Origin: Actinoplanes oblitus
Lineage (GTDB): Bacteria > Actinomycetota > Actinomycetes > Mycobacteriales > Micromonosporaceae
Direction of reading: 5' to 3'
Assembly (NCBI RefSeq): GCF_030252345.1
Contig: NZ_CP126980.1
Location: forward strand, 4,231,501-4,295,500
Length of the DNA: 64,000 bases
Of this stretch, positions 53,541 through 62,345 are shown in pieces; the stretch's first letter is position 1; each line of letters starts with the position of its first letter. The position numbers and the translations under genes are program-made. A model generated the notes under the pieces. It was not told where the DNA came from. It searched no databases and worked only from the letters and a program-made list of their open reading frames with translations.

Positions 53541-53965
53541 CCGGTGAGATCAACCCGCTGCACGGTCGAGAGGCGTATCAGATCCGGACAGGTGGGGAGG
53601 ATCGCGTCGGCGAGAGCGCGATGGCCGTCGTCGTTGGCGTGGACGCGATCGTCGCACCGCAGGGCGTCGCCGCCGATCGCCTGCCGGAAGGCGTCGATGT
53701 ACTGCAGACCCAGCCGGGTGGTGGTATCAGCGATCCACCCGTTGATCAGTGCGCCACGCTCCGGGAGATCGACCAGGTCATGGTAGGTGACGACGAGGAC
53801 CGGCCGCCCGGGAGTTCGTCGCGCAGTCGAGACAGGTCACGATCGATGGCGCCGCGGATCTCGTCGGCATGGTCGGCGAGCATCCGGATGTCGTTGGCGG
53901 CCAGGCACACGATGACGGCGTCCGGCTCGAGTCGAAAGTGGCCGAGCCGGACTCGCCGTCAGAGG
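53540..53965 (-). pseudogene. SGNH/GDSL hydrolase remnant, N-terminally truncated and frameshifted
   Basis: LEPDAVIVCLAANDIRMLAD (block III-like AAND) and IRGAIDRDLSRLRDELPGG read in one frame. A missing C near 53800 moves to PVLVVTYHDLVDLPERGALI, IADTTTRLGLQYIDAF and DRVHANDDGHRALADAIL, the block V Asp-x-x-His dyad. The block I GDS motif and about 70 residues are missing. It sits right behind the LLM oxidoreductase gene. Confidence 0.7.
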
Positions 53966-53976
53966 AGAAGCTGCGG

Positions 53977-54861
53977 CTACTGGCGAGCTGCTCGCTGTCC
54001 GGCCGGGTCTGAGCGTGCGGCGTCGAGCCGGGCCCGCACCTGCCGGGCCACGAACGTGACGAAGGCCGCCGGATCCGGATCGTCCGGGGTGGGCTGCAGC
54101 ACGATGCTGTCCGCGCCGGCTCGCGCCCAGTGCCCGGCCTGCTCGGCGATCGTCGCCGCGTCACCGTGGACCATCCGGCCCTCGGGACTGTCGTAACCCC
54201 AGCGGATCTGTTCGGTGGCGAGCCGGGCCGCCGCGTCCGGCCCGGTCGCCGCGTGCAGGTAGACGGTGATCCGGTGCCCGCCGACCGCCTGCCGGGCGTC
54301 ACTGACCTGGGCCGGCGTGGTACCGCCGGTCAGGATGGTGCCGTCCGCGACCGCGCCGGAGAGCCGCAGCGTCCGCGGCCCGACCGCTCCGACGTGGATC
54401 CGCACCGGGCCGGGCGGTGGCCAGGCCAGGGCCACGTCCTCCAGGTGCACGTACCGGCCGTGCACGGTGACGCGTTCACCGGCGAGCAGCGCGCGCAGCG
54501 CGGTGACGTACTCGCGCAGCAGCGTCATCGGCGACTCGACGCGCGCGCCGACCTGCGCCATCCAGTCCTGCACGCCGTGTCCCACGCCGATCCGGACCCG
54601 GCCCGGGAAGAGCCGGTGCAGGGTGGCTATCTCCATCGCGGTCAGCGCCACGTTGCGCAGCGGCGCGGGCAGGACCCCGACGCCGACGCGTACCCGGCGG
54701 GTCGCGGCGAGCACCGCGGCGGCCGCCGCGACGCCGCTGGTCAGGAAGCAGTCCTCCCACAGCCACAGCTCGTCCAGGCCGGCCTCGTCGGCGGCCCGCG
54801 CCACCTCCGGCAACCGTTCCGGCGCGAGCTGCGGGAGCAGCACGGCGCCCAGCGTGGTCAC
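53977..54861 (-). CDS. LLM-class flavin/F420-dependent oxidoreductase
   Basis: A 294-residue luciferase-like TIM barrel. Motifs: LAPERLPEVARAADEAGLDE, LWLWEDCFLTSGVAAAAAVL, VGVGVLPAPLRNVALTAMEI, GVGHGVQDWMAQVG and RIHVGAVGPRTLRLSGAVAD. Actinobacterial members commonly use F420. GTG 54861 overlaps the stop of the upstream GT2 gene (GTGA). It is the last gene of a six-gene minus-strand operon from 60563; substrate unknown. Confidence 0.87.
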   Translation of the reverse strand: MTTLGAVLLPQLAPERLPEVARAADEAGLDELWLWEDCFLTSGVAAAAAVLAATRRVRVGVGVLPAPLRNVALTAMEIATLHRLFPGRVRIGVGHGVQDWMAQVGARVESPMTLLREYVTALRALLAGERVTVHGRYVHLEDVALAWPPPGPVRIHVGAVGPRTLRLSGAVADGTILTGGTTPAQVSDARQAVGGHRITVYLHAATGPDAAARLATEQIRWGYDSPEGRMVHGDAATIAEQAGHWARAGADSIVLQPTPDDPDPAAFVTFVARQVRARLDAARSDPAGQRAARQ

Positions 54862-56444
54862 GAGCGGGCCAGGACGCGGCCGGACCGGGCGGCGATGCGC
54901 CGGTAGAGGTCCTCCGGGCTCAGGTCGCGGTACCACGGGTCGGCCGGGGTGCGCTCGTAGCGTTCCATGCCGGCCAGGAACAGCAGGACGTACGTCGAAC
55001 TCATCGTCAGGAACGCGGCCGACCAGACGGCGATCGCGACGTGCTCGCCGCGCACCAGCCGGGTCACCGCGAACGCGAGGGTGCCCAGCTCGGCGAGGGC
55101 GAAGAGCCGGTACGCCCAGGTCAGCCCCTGATCGGTGCCGCGCTTGCCGGTACGTTTCGCCGTCACCCCGAACGACCGCTCCCCGAACAGCGCGGCCGGC
55201 AGCGCCGCGAGCATCGGCAGCGTGTCCGCCACGGCGAACGCCTCGCTGTGCAGCATGTGGTAGTGCCCGCGGCCGAACCGCACCACGGTCCACAGCGAGA
55301 AGATGGTGAACGCGAGGAACGCGAACCCGTAGACCGAGTACGGGCCGCTGACCGGGGCGACGCCGGTGCTCAGGGCGGCCAGCGGGACCAGCAGATACAC
55401 CAGCCGGTTGACGCCCTGCAGGTGGGCGACCATCGCGCTGAGGTAGTTGAGCCGCTGGTGCCAGGTGAGCCCGCGCACCCACAGCGGTGAGTCCCGGTGC
55501 CGCAACAGCAGGTGCAGGCTGCCGATGGCCCACCGCCGCCGGGTGCCGTAGTACTGCTCGAGGTTCTCGACTTCGAGTCCGTACGCCAGGGGTTCCTCAA
55601 GATAGACGGTCTTCCCGCCGTTCGCGTGCAGCCGCAGTGAGGTGTGGATGTCCTCGGTGGAGGTGTCGGGGGCGAAGCCGCCGATCCGGTCGAGTGCGGC
55701 GCGCCGCAGCATCGCCGAGGTGCCGGTGTAGATCGCGCTGTTGGTGCTGTTCTTGGTGGGTTGTACCCCGCCGTAGAACATCTCCTGCTCGTGCCAGCCG
55801 CCGGCGCGGCCGTGCCGGCGGCGGAAGGTGAACGACTCGGTGTTGTAGAACGACTGCGGCGACTGCACGACCGCGACGTCCGGGTCGTCGAAGTAGCCGA
55901 GGGTGCGCTCGATGAACTCGGGCAGCGGAATGTGGTCGGCGTCCAGGGTCACCACGAACTCGGCGTCGGTGACCCGCAGGCCATGGTTGAGGTTGCCGGC
56001 CTTGGCCCCCGCACGGGTGCCGCGGGGCAGGTAACGGGCGCCGAGGCGGGCGGCCATCTCGCGGATCTCGGGCCGGTCGCCGTCGTCGAGGACGATGACG
56101 TCCCGCACGCCGCGTACCCGCAGTGCGCCGAGCACCGTCGGTTCCAACACCGGGAGCGGCTCGTTGACCGTCGGCACCAGGATGTCGACGCTGCGGGTGA
56201 CCGGCGCCGTCAGGTTCCGCGGCACGGGCGCGGTCCGGCGGCGCAGCGACAGCACGAACATCGTGGTGGTGCCGGCCGCGAAGAGTTCAGCGAGCCAGGC
56301 GAGCGGGCCGTACCAGACGTGCCAGTTGACGACGGCGGTGCGCCACACGACGAAGACCGGGGTGACGGCCAGGAACGTCCAGAAGATCAGCCGCAGGTGC
56401 GGCGGGTCGCGGTCGGTGACCTGCTCAACACGGTACGGGGACAT
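54858..56444 (-). CDS. membrane GT2 glycosyltransferase, cellulose synthase (BcsA)-like
   Basis: A 528-residue processive-type glycosyltransferase. Two N-terminal helices (LIFWTFLAVTPVFVVW, LAWLAELFAAGTTTMFVLSL), the GT-A domain with VDILVPTVNEP, LDDGDR, DADH (DxD), the STED catalytic motif and YYGTRRRWAIG, an RxxRW version of the QxxRW motif. At least five C-terminal helices follow. No PilZ domain. It overlaps the phosphatase gene by 20 bases. A polysaccharide or glycolipid product tied to the operon is likely. Confidence 0.9.
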   Translation of the reverse strand: MSPYRVEQVTDRDPPHLRLIFWTFLAVTPVFVVWRTAVVNWHVWYGPLAWLAELFAAGTTTMFVLSLRRRTAPVPRNLTAPVTRSVDILVPTVNEPLPVLEPTVLGALRVRGVRDVIVLDDGDRPEIREMAARLGARYLPRGTRAGAKAGNLNHGLRVTDAEFVVTLDADHIPLPEFIERTLGYFDDPDVAVVQSPQSFYNTESFTFRRRHGRAGGWHEQEMFYGGVQPTKNSTNSAIYTGTSAMLRRAALDRIGGFAPDTSTEDIHTSLRLHANGGKTVYLEEPLAYGLEVENLEQYYGTRRRWAIGSLHLLLRHRDSPLWVRGLTWHQRLNYLSAMVAHLQGVNRLVYLLVPLAALSTGVAPVSGPYSVYGFAFLAFTIFSLWTVVRFGRGHYHMLHSEAFAVADTLPMLAALPAALFGERSFGVTAKRTGKRGTDQGLTWAYRLFALAELGTLAFAVTRLVRGEHVAIAVWSAAFLTMSSTYVLLFLAGMERYERTPADPWYRDLSPEDLYRRIAARSGRVLARS

Positions 56445-57180
56445 GGATTCTCTCCAGGAGTAGGTGGTGCAGGGCGGGACCGGCGGCCAGCACCCCGGTG
56501 CCCAGCGGGGTGACGGTGGCGCCGGCCTCGGCGGCGATCAGCGCGCCCGCGGCGAAGTCCCACGGGGCGAGCCGGTCCTCGTAGTAGCCGTCGCAGCGGC
56601 CGGCCGCGAGCCAGCACAGCTCCAGCGCGGCACTGCCGTGACTGCGCAGGTCACGGATGTCGCCGAGCAGGGCCGCGGCGGTCGCGGCCTGCCGGCGGCG
56701 GTCGTCCGGGTGGTACGCGAAACCGGTCGCCACCAGCGCCTGTGGCAGTGGTACCGGGTCGTTGACGCGCAGTGGGGTGCCGTTACGGAACGCCCCGCCG
56801 CCGAGGGTGGCGGTGAAGGTCTCCGAGCGTGCCGGGTCGACCACGACGCCGGCGACGGTCCGCCCATCCCGCTCGCAGGCCACGCTGACGGTCACGTGCG
56901 GATCGCCGTAAAGCAGGTTGGTGGTGCCGTCGACCGGGTCGATCACCCAGCGCAGCCCGGTGTGGCCGGGCCGGGCCGCCCCCTCCTCGCCCAGGATCGC
57001 GTCGCCGGGCCGGGCCGCGGTCAGCACTGCGACGATCGCGGCCTCGGCGGCCAGGTCGACGGCGGTGACCGGGTCGGTCGGCGAGGACTTGTGCCGCTGG
57101 ACGGTGACCGGGCCGGCGTCGCGCAGTACGGCGGCGCCGGCCCGCGCGGCCCGGACGGCGACGGCGAGCAGGCCGGTCAC
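56425..57180 (-). CDS. inositol monophosphatase-family phosphatase
   Basis: A 251-residue metal-dependent phosphatase. Motif A WVIDPVDGTTNLLYG, upstream metal Glu in LGEEGAARPG, and motif B APWDFAAGALIAAEAGA. Substrates in this family include inositol phosphate, histidinol phosphate and sugar phosphates. With the dehydrogenase and aminotransferase of the same operon, a cyclitol or amino-sugar phosphate is an attractive substrate. Overlaps both neighbours. Confidence 0.9.
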   Translation of the reverse strand: MTGLLAVAVRAARAGAAVLRDAGPVTVQRHKSSPTDPVTAVDLAAEAAIVAVLTAARPGDAILGEEGAARPGHTGLRWVIDPVDGTTNLLYGDPHVTVSVACERDGRTVAGVVVDPARSETFTATLGGGAFRNGTPLRVNDPVPLPQALVATGFAYHPDDRRRQAATAAALLGDIRDLRSHGSAALELCWLAAGRCDGYYEDRLAPWDFAAGALIAAEAGATVTPLGTGVLAAGPALHHLLLERIHVPVPC

Positions 57181-58256
57181 GCCGGACGCTCGACGCGGCG
57201 CAGCTCAGCGAGGATCTTCCCGCGGTACGGCTCCGGCAGCTCGTGCACCGCGTCGTGCGCCCGGCACCGGTCGATGGCCGCGTCCGGGAACGGCAGGGCG
57301 AGCCCGGCCAGCGGGAGCGTCCGCACCCCGGTCGCTTGCGGGGGCAGGACACCGGTGCTCCCGGCGGGCACGCCGGCGACGAGTTCGCTGCGGCCCGCGA
57401 CAGTGGCGTGCACGACGGTCAGCCCGCCGGCGAGCCGCCGGAACTCGCTGTACCGCTGGTTGGCCTCGAAGTCACCGAACGCGCACGCCAGCTCGACGTC
57501 GTTGCCCGGCCACTTGTTCAGGAAGTACCGGTAGTTGGGGGCCTCGGTGCGCCGGTTGGCCGCCACGTCACGCACGTGCGGCAGGTGGACCCCGAAGAAG
57601 TCGCGGCCCATGACGATCGGCGTGCCGGTGCGGGTGATCCGGTACGCCCACTCCAGGTCCTCCACGCCGTACCCGTGGAAGTGCGGGTCGAAGTCCTCGG
57701 CGAGCGCGCGGGGCAGCGCGATCAGCGCTGTCCAGGCGAACGACCAGGGGATGACGTGCCGCGCGGTCATCCGCGGGTCCAGTCCGCCGGTGCCGGTGTC
57801 CTGCAGGTCGGTCAGCAGCTTGTGGTAGTGCTCGAACGGGAGCACGTCGACCGCGGTGACGTCGCCGGTGTTGTTGTCGTAGTCGATCATCTGACCGACC
57901 AGACAGATGTTCTGCCCGTACGCGAAGTGCTGCTCCCACAACTGCGCCAGGCAGCGGGGCGGCAGCACCATGTCGGCGTCCATCAGGACGATTACCTCGC
58001 CGGCGGCCTGGCGCATCGCCAGGTTCCGGGCGAGCCCGACCTGCCAGGGCCGCATCGACACCACCGAGACGACGTCGAGCCGGCCGGTGAATTCGGCGAT
58101 CACGTCGAGGTACTCGGGGCCGTCGTCGAGGACGCCGATCACCACCTCGAACTCGTCCGCGCCCAGGGTCTGCGCGGCCAGCGCGGTGAGCGCCAGCCGC
58201 AGGTTGGCCGCGCGTCTCCGATACGGGATGACCACGCTGATCTTGAGGTCAGTCAT
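57177..58256 (-). CDS. GT2 glycosyltransferase with galactosyltransferase-type C-terminal domain
   Basis: A 359-residue soluble GT-A enzyme. ISVVIPYRRRAANLRLALTA at the start, DADMVLPPRCLAQLWEQH (DxD), then IPWSFAWTALIALPRALAED and FHGYGVEDLEWAYRI, the ED motif of Glyco_transf_7C domains. The last 110 residues are a separate, unassigned region rich in turns. ATGA coupling to the phosphatase and overlap with the dehydrogenase gene. Confidence 0.88.
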   Translation of the reverse strand: MTDLKISVVIPYRRRAANLRLALTALAAQTLGADEFEVVIGVLDDGPEYLDVIAEFTGRLDVVSVVSMRPWQVGLARNLAMRQAAGEVIVLMDADMVLPPRCLAQLWEQHFAYGQNICLVGQMIDYDNNTGDVTAVDVLPFEHYHKLLTDLQDTGTGGLDPRMTARHVIPWSFAWTALIALPRALAEDFDPHFHGYGVEDLEWAYRITRTGTPIVMGRDFFGVHLPHVRDVAANRRTEAPNYRYFLNKWPGNDVELACAFGDFEANQRYSEFRRLAGGLTVVHATVAGRSELVAGVPAGSTGVLPPQATGVRTLPLAGLALPFPDAAIDRCRAHDAVHELPEPYRGKILAELRRVERPA

Positions 58257-59313
58257 CGAGCGCTCCCGGGGCGATCAAGACCTTGCAGCTGGCCTGGTCG
58301 GCCGGGCCGAACTGGCGGCCGTCGATGTCACAGCCGAGCGCGGCGAACCCACGCCGGTACTCCTCGAGCGGCACCACCTCGCTGACCAGCCGTTCCGCCG
58401 GGAGCCGGCCGCTGGTGATCAGGTGAAACGCTTCGACGAACGAGCCGTGCAGCGAGTCGATCGAGCCGATCACCGAGAGGCTGCGGTCGGCGAGCAGCAT
58501 CGTGTCGATCGTCGCGAGCTTCTCCTTCAGCCCGATCGACATGTACGTCCCCCCGTGTGCGAGCTGCGGGAACAGTTCTTCCAGCAAAGCCGAGGTGGTG
58601 TCCACCACGACGTCCAGCGGCGCGTGCGGGTCACCGAAGTGCTTGGCGCGGGCCTCGTCCAGGGACGCGTAGGCGGCACTGCCGGCGGGCAGCCGGTCGC
58701 GGGCGAAGTCGAGCCGGGCGGGGGAGTGCTCGATCACCACCGGGGTCAGCCCCTTGAGCGAGAGCACCCACGTGTAGAGCAGGCCCAGCGGTCCGGCGCC
58801 GATCACGTACGTGTACGCGGTCAGCGACGGCGGCTGCAGCTTGCGGGCCCCGGCGACGACACAGCTGAGCGGCTCGGTGAGCGCGGCCGCGCGCAGTGAC
58901 ACGTGGTCGGGCACCCGGTGCACGAACGCCGACGTGGTCCGGTAGCGGCCGGCGTACGCGCCGTCGTAGCTGACCCCGCTCTCGGTGCCGTGCTTGTTCA
59001 CGCAGTGGTTGATCCGTTGCGTCTGGCACATCCGGCAGCGCCCGCAGTACGGCGTCGGGTTGATGACCACCCGGTCGCCGGGCGCCACCGTGGTGACCGC
59101 GGCCCCGGTCTCGGCGACGACGCCGCTGGCCTCATGACCCAGGGTGACGCCGGGTACCGCGACCGGATAGGAACCGGCGACGATGCCTAGGTCGGTGCCG
59201 CAGATCCCGCAGTACCGGATGTCGACGACCACGTCGTCGTCCCCGATCGCGTGCAGGTCGGGCACCTCGGACAGGGTGACGTCCCAGGCACCGTGGAATT
59301 TGAGGGCTTTCAT
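58249..59313 (-). CDS. zinc-dependent MDR alcohol/polyol dehydrogenase
   Basis: A 354-residue medium-chain dehydrogenase. Catalytic zinc: YCGICGTDLG and GHEASG; structural zinc cysteines CGRCRMCQTQRINHC; nucleotide-binding YVIGAGPLGLLYTWVLSLKG. Similar enzymes oxidise cyclitols such as inositols in aminocyclitol pathways. Start at ATG 59313, overlapping the aminotransferase stop by ATGA. Together these two could convert an alcohol to an amine through a ketone. Confidence 0.9.
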   Translation of the reverse strand: MKALKFHGAWDVTLSEVPDLHAIGDDDVVVDIRYCGICGTDLGIVAGSYPVAVPGVTLGHEASGVVAETGAAVTTVAPGDRVVINPTPYCGRCRMCQTQRINHCVNKHGTESGVSYDGAYAGRYRTTSAFVHRVPDHVSLRAAALTEPLSCVVAGARKLQPPSLTAYTYVIGAGPLGLLYTWVLSLKGLTPVVIEHSPARLDFARDRLPAGSAAYASLDEARAKHFGDPHAPLDVVVDTTSALLEELFPQLAHGGTYMSIGLKEKLATIDTMLLADRSLSVIGSIDSLHGSFVEAFHLITSGRLPAERLVSEVVPLEEYRRGFAALGCDIDGRQFGPADQASCKVLIAPGALDD

Positions 59314-60563
59314 GGGCGGGTGGCCTCCGACTCGTAGTCGCGCAGGGTGGCTCGCAGGCGGGTGAGCAACTCGCCGACCTGCTCCGGGGTGATGATCAGC
59401 GGGGGACGGACCTTGACCGTGCGGCCGAAGCCGTACCGGCTGCCGCGCAGGATCAGCCCGTGTCGGCGGCCGTGTGCGATGAACTGCTCGACGTCCACGC
59501 TGGTCGGCAGGTCGAAGGCCTGCATCAGGCCGACGCCGCGGACGCCGGAGACGCTCGGTGCGGTGGCGGCCAGGGCGAGCAGACCTCGGTGCAGCAGCGG
59601 GGCGACGGTCGCGACGTTCGCCAGCACGTCGTGGGCGCCGAAGTAGCGGATCGTCTGTTCCAGAGCGACCAGCGCCAGCGGGTTCGCCCCCGACGTGCTG
59701 GAGTGTTCCCATGACTCGAGCACGTCGAGTTCCGGCCGCATCAGCACGCCGGCGACCGGGATGCCGACCCCGCCGGCGCCCTTCGCGAAGGTGATGATGT
59801 CCGGGCGCAGCGCCTCGGCGTAGCCGGTCGAGGCGAAGAACGAGCCGGTGCGGCCGAAGCCGGTCTGCACCTCGTCCGCGATGATCAAGACGCCCAGTTT
59901 GTCGCAGGTGCTGCGGAGCACCCGGTACCAGTCGCTCGGCGGGACGATGTTGCCTCCGTTGCCCATCACCGGCTCGACGACGACGGCCGCGACCTGCCCG
60001 CTCGAGGCGTACTCGACGAAGTCCTCCAGCCGGCGGGCGCAGAGCATGCCGCACCGGTCGGGACTCTGCCCGTAGAAGCAGTTCCCGCAGTCCGGCGCCG
60101 GAATCTTCACCGAATTCGCGAAAGGAAGCGTGAAGCTGCGTTGCCGGAAAGCGTTGCCGGAGATTCCCGTGGTGCTGACCGTCTGTCCGTGATGCGACAG
60201 GAACAGGGAGAATATGTCCGATCTTCCAGTAGCTTTCTGCGCGATCCGGATCGCCGCCTCGTTCGCGCCGGATCCGGTGACGTCGCGGAACCAGAAGGCG
60301 CCGATCTGCGGCGGCAGTTCGGGACGCAGCAGTTCAAAGATCTCCGCCGATTTGTCGCGGGTGAATTCCGAGGAGAGGTGGACGACGCGGTCCAGTTGGG
60401 CGTGCAGGGCCTCGATGATTTCCGGAGCGTTGTAGCCGAGCGGGACGTTGAACGTTCCGGAGGCGCAGTCGAGGTAGCGCTCGCCCCGGATGTGCAGGTA
60501 GATGCCGTCGCCGGCATAGTCTGGCAGGCCGGTCAGCGGCCTGGGGGCGACAGTGGAGCTCAT
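59310..60563 (-). CDS. class-III PLP-dependent aminotransferase
   Basis: A 417-residue fold-type I enzyme, first gene of the operon. Key regions: GERYLDCASGTFNVPLGYNA, RDVTGSGANEAAIRIAQKAT, IADEVQTGFGRTGSFFAST and ITFAKGAGGVGIPVAGV with the PLP-binding Lys. Four Cys in PDCGNCFYGQSPDRCGMLC form an unusual insertion, possibly metal-binding. AAGGAAA precedes ATG 60563. It may aminate a keto-cyclitol, keto-sugar or an aldehyde released by the nearby reductase domain. Confidence 0.9.
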   Translation of the reverse strand: MSSTVAPRPLTGLPDYAGDGIYLHIRGERYLDCASGTFNVPLGYNAPEIIEALHAQLDRVVHLSSEFTRDKSAEIFELLRPELPPQIGAFWFRDVTGSGANEAAIRIAQKATGRSDIFSLFLSHHGQTVSTTGISGNAFRQRSFTLPFANSVKIPAPDCGNCFYGQSPDRCGMLCARRLEDFVEYASSGQVAAVVVEPVMGNGGNIVPPSDWYRVLRSTCDKLGVLIIADEVQTGFGRTGSFFASTGYAEALRPDIITFAKGAGGVGIPVAGVLMRPELDVLESWEHSSTSGANPLALVALEQTIRYFGAHDVLANVATVAPLLHRGLLALAATAPSVSGVRGVGLMQAFDLPTSVDVEQFIAHGRRHGLILRGSRYGFGRTVKVRPPLIITPEQVGELLTRLRATLRDYESEATRP

Positions 60564-60835
60564 GGATTTCCTTCGCGTCGACACGGCTCGGGCGCGCCGT
60601 GTGCCGTGGTGAGTGAACCGGTTAAGTTGAACGGCAGGGAAAGCCTCCAAGTCGCCTGTGAGAGCGCTCCCACGGGCGGACTCCACAGTGGTGGTCGACG
60701 TGCGGCGCGTCAAGGTGAAGGGGGAGGCGGCGGCGAATAGAGGGCGCCTGACCTGCGCAATTCCGGGGGTGTGCGCTTAATCACGGAGATCTTCGGGTGG
60801 GCGTACCAGTCAATTAATATTCTGCTTTATGTTTC

Positions 60836-60883
60836 GAGCCTGACAACCGCTAATTTCAGCGTGATGAATAGCGGTTCTGGCTC
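60836..60883. repeat. nested inverted repeat in the upstream region of the aminotransferase operon
   Basis: AACCGCTA (60845-60852) pairs with TAGCGGTT (60869-60876), flanked by GAGCC/GGCTC. It adjoins an AT-rich run TCAATTAATATTCTG (60810-60824), the least GC-rich spot of the area. It could be a transposon end or regulatory hairpin. Confidence 0.5.
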
Positions 60884-60884
60884 G

Positions 60885-61150
60885 ACTTCTGGTGGAACCA
60901 GAACTTAGCGGGCGCGGCGGATTTCTCCGTCCGGGTTTCGTAGTCGCGGGCCAGCCGGCGGCGTCGCATGAGCCAGCACGGAAGAAGACCCAGGGTGACG
61001 GGCGGCAGCGGTCGCCGGAGCAGGCCGCCGCGGCGGCGAGATCAGGAAGGCGATCTGCTCGACGAATGCGATCGAGTAGTTGAACGCCCGCTACTGGCGG
61101 GCCGTCCCGCGCACGCGGGCAGGGCGACGTTTCCGGCGAGTGCCAGGGCA
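60885..61150. mobile_element. IS debris: IS5-type fragment (minus) and IS256 fragment (plus)
   Basis: The minus frame across 60900-60990 reads CWLMRRRRLARDYETRTEKS, as at the end of IS5-group transposases (family: LLMRRRRLARDYET). The plus strand from about 61044 reads STNAIE, stop, LNARYWRAVPRTR, the IS256 C-terminal motif already seen at 28742-29047 and now carrying a TAG. Both are short and dead. Confidence 0.6.
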
Positions 61151-61180
61151 AGCTGGCCGGTGGCGCGCAGGGACAGCGCC

Positions 61181-61927
61181 TCAGCTAGCCGGGTGGACCG
61201 CCTCGGCGCACATCAGCCGGCTGAACCGCCAGGCGTCGGCGGCGCGAGGCAGGTTGTTGAACATCACGTAGGCCGGCCCGGCACCGATGGTCGTGGCCAG
61301 TCGTGCCAGTTCGTCGTCGGTGTAGGTATGGCGGGCACCGGTGATGCCGTGCAGTCGGTAGTACGCCAGCGTCGTCAGGCTGGGGCGCAGGAACGGGTCG
61401 GCGGCGTGGGTGAGGTCCAGTTCCGCACACAGATCCCGGACCACCTCGTCCGGCCACGGGCCGCGCGGCTCCCACAACAGCCGGACGCCGGCCGGCCGCC
61501 GCGCCCGGGAGCAGAACTCGCGTAGCCGGGTGATGGCGGGTTCGGCCGGCCGGAAGCTCGGCGGGCACTGGAGCAGGATCGCTGTCGCTCGCAGAATCGC
61601 GGCGCATTCCAGCGTGGTCTCCCACGCCCGCTCCACGATGGGCGTCCACCGGAAGCCGCCGACCTCGGTGCGTTCCTCGGCGCTCAGCGGTGTCCGCAGT
61701 CGCCGGTACGTCGAGCTTCTCGCCTCGTGCGTGATCAGCTGCCACGCCTTCACGGTGAACTCGAACTCTGATGGAACACTCGTTCGCCACCGCCGCAGCG
61801 TCGCCTCCCGGGGTGGCTCGTAGAACGTCTGCTGCACCTCCAGCACCTGGAAGCGTTGCGTGTAGGACGCCAGCGCCATGCCGGCTCCGCACAGGCCCAC
61901 CTTCACCGGCGTCATGGGTGGCCGCAT
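61181..61927 (-). CDS. DUF72-family protein
   Basis: A 248-residue TIM-barrel-like DUF72 (YecE) protein. Family marks: VLEVQQTFYEPPREATLRRW, FEFTVKAWQLITHEARSSTY, ILLQCPPSFRP and LLWEPRGPWPDEVVRDLCAE, TLAYYRLHG, YVMFNNLPRAADAWRF. Start at ATG 61927 or at 61915. Function of the family is unknown. Located alone between IS debris and the MFS gene. Confidence 0.88.
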   Translation of the reverse strand: MRPPMTPVKVGLCGAGMALASYTQRFQVLEVQQTFYEPPREATLRRWRTSVPSEFEFTVKAWQLITHEARSSTYRRLRTPLSAEERTEVGGFRWTPIVERAWETTLECAAILRATAILLQCPPSFRPAEPAITRLREFCSRARRPAGVRLLWEPRGPWPDEVVRDLCAELDLTHAADPFLRPSLTTLAYYRLHGITGARHTYTDDELARLATTIGAGPAYVMFNNLPRAADAWRFSRLMCAEAVHPAS

Positions 61928-62159
61928 ACCCGCGATCCCGCAGAACAGTCACGGCCGGGCGGTCGCCGCTCACCGGACATGTCGGAACCGTCCGACCTCA
62001 TTCCGGCGGGCCGCGGTGCCGGCGTCGACACATTTCGGTAGCCTGGGGCCGTCCCCGGATTCAGGGATGGCCTTGCGTGCCGGCGTTGCGTCGGCCGTAT
62101 CGGCTGCCGGACGGCCGTCCCATGGAGCTGTTCCTGGCCGCCGTACATCACCCCGCCGT

Positions 62160-62324
62160 GCGCTGGATGACCTGCGCCGGGCCACCACTGCCGGCCTGCG
62201 CGATCTCGCCCTCCCGGTGCGCGAACGGGAGATGGTCATCCGGCGTACGGTGGCGAGAGCCGGCGCCGAGGCGTGGTCGCTGCACGGGCACATGTTCGCC
62301 GTCGAGGCCGGGCCGGGCGCGTGA
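62160..62324 (+). pseudogene. carboxymuconolactone decarboxylase-like fragment
   Basis: DDLRRATTAGLRDLALPVRE, then REMVIRRTVARAGAEAWSLH and GHMFAVEAG resembles the central helix of AhpD/CMD proteins (LPxREREhVILR..W.CGAE.EW..H), but with A where the catalytic Cys would be and no complete domain. The interval 61928-62345 holds nothing else supported. Confidence 0.35.
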
Positions 62325-62334
62325 CGCCCGGCCC
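62310..62334. terminator. 10-bp hairpin terminator of the MFS gene
   Basis: GGGCCGGGCG-type arm (62310-62319) pairs with 62325-62334 around CGTGA, 11 bases past the stop of the minus-strand MFS gene. Confidence 0.65.
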
Positions 62335-62345
62335 GGGCCCAGGGC

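Noticed and set aside
61185..61973. 262-residue frame overlapping the DUF72 gene
   Set aside because: Shifted-frame shadow; the DUF72 frame carries the family motifs.
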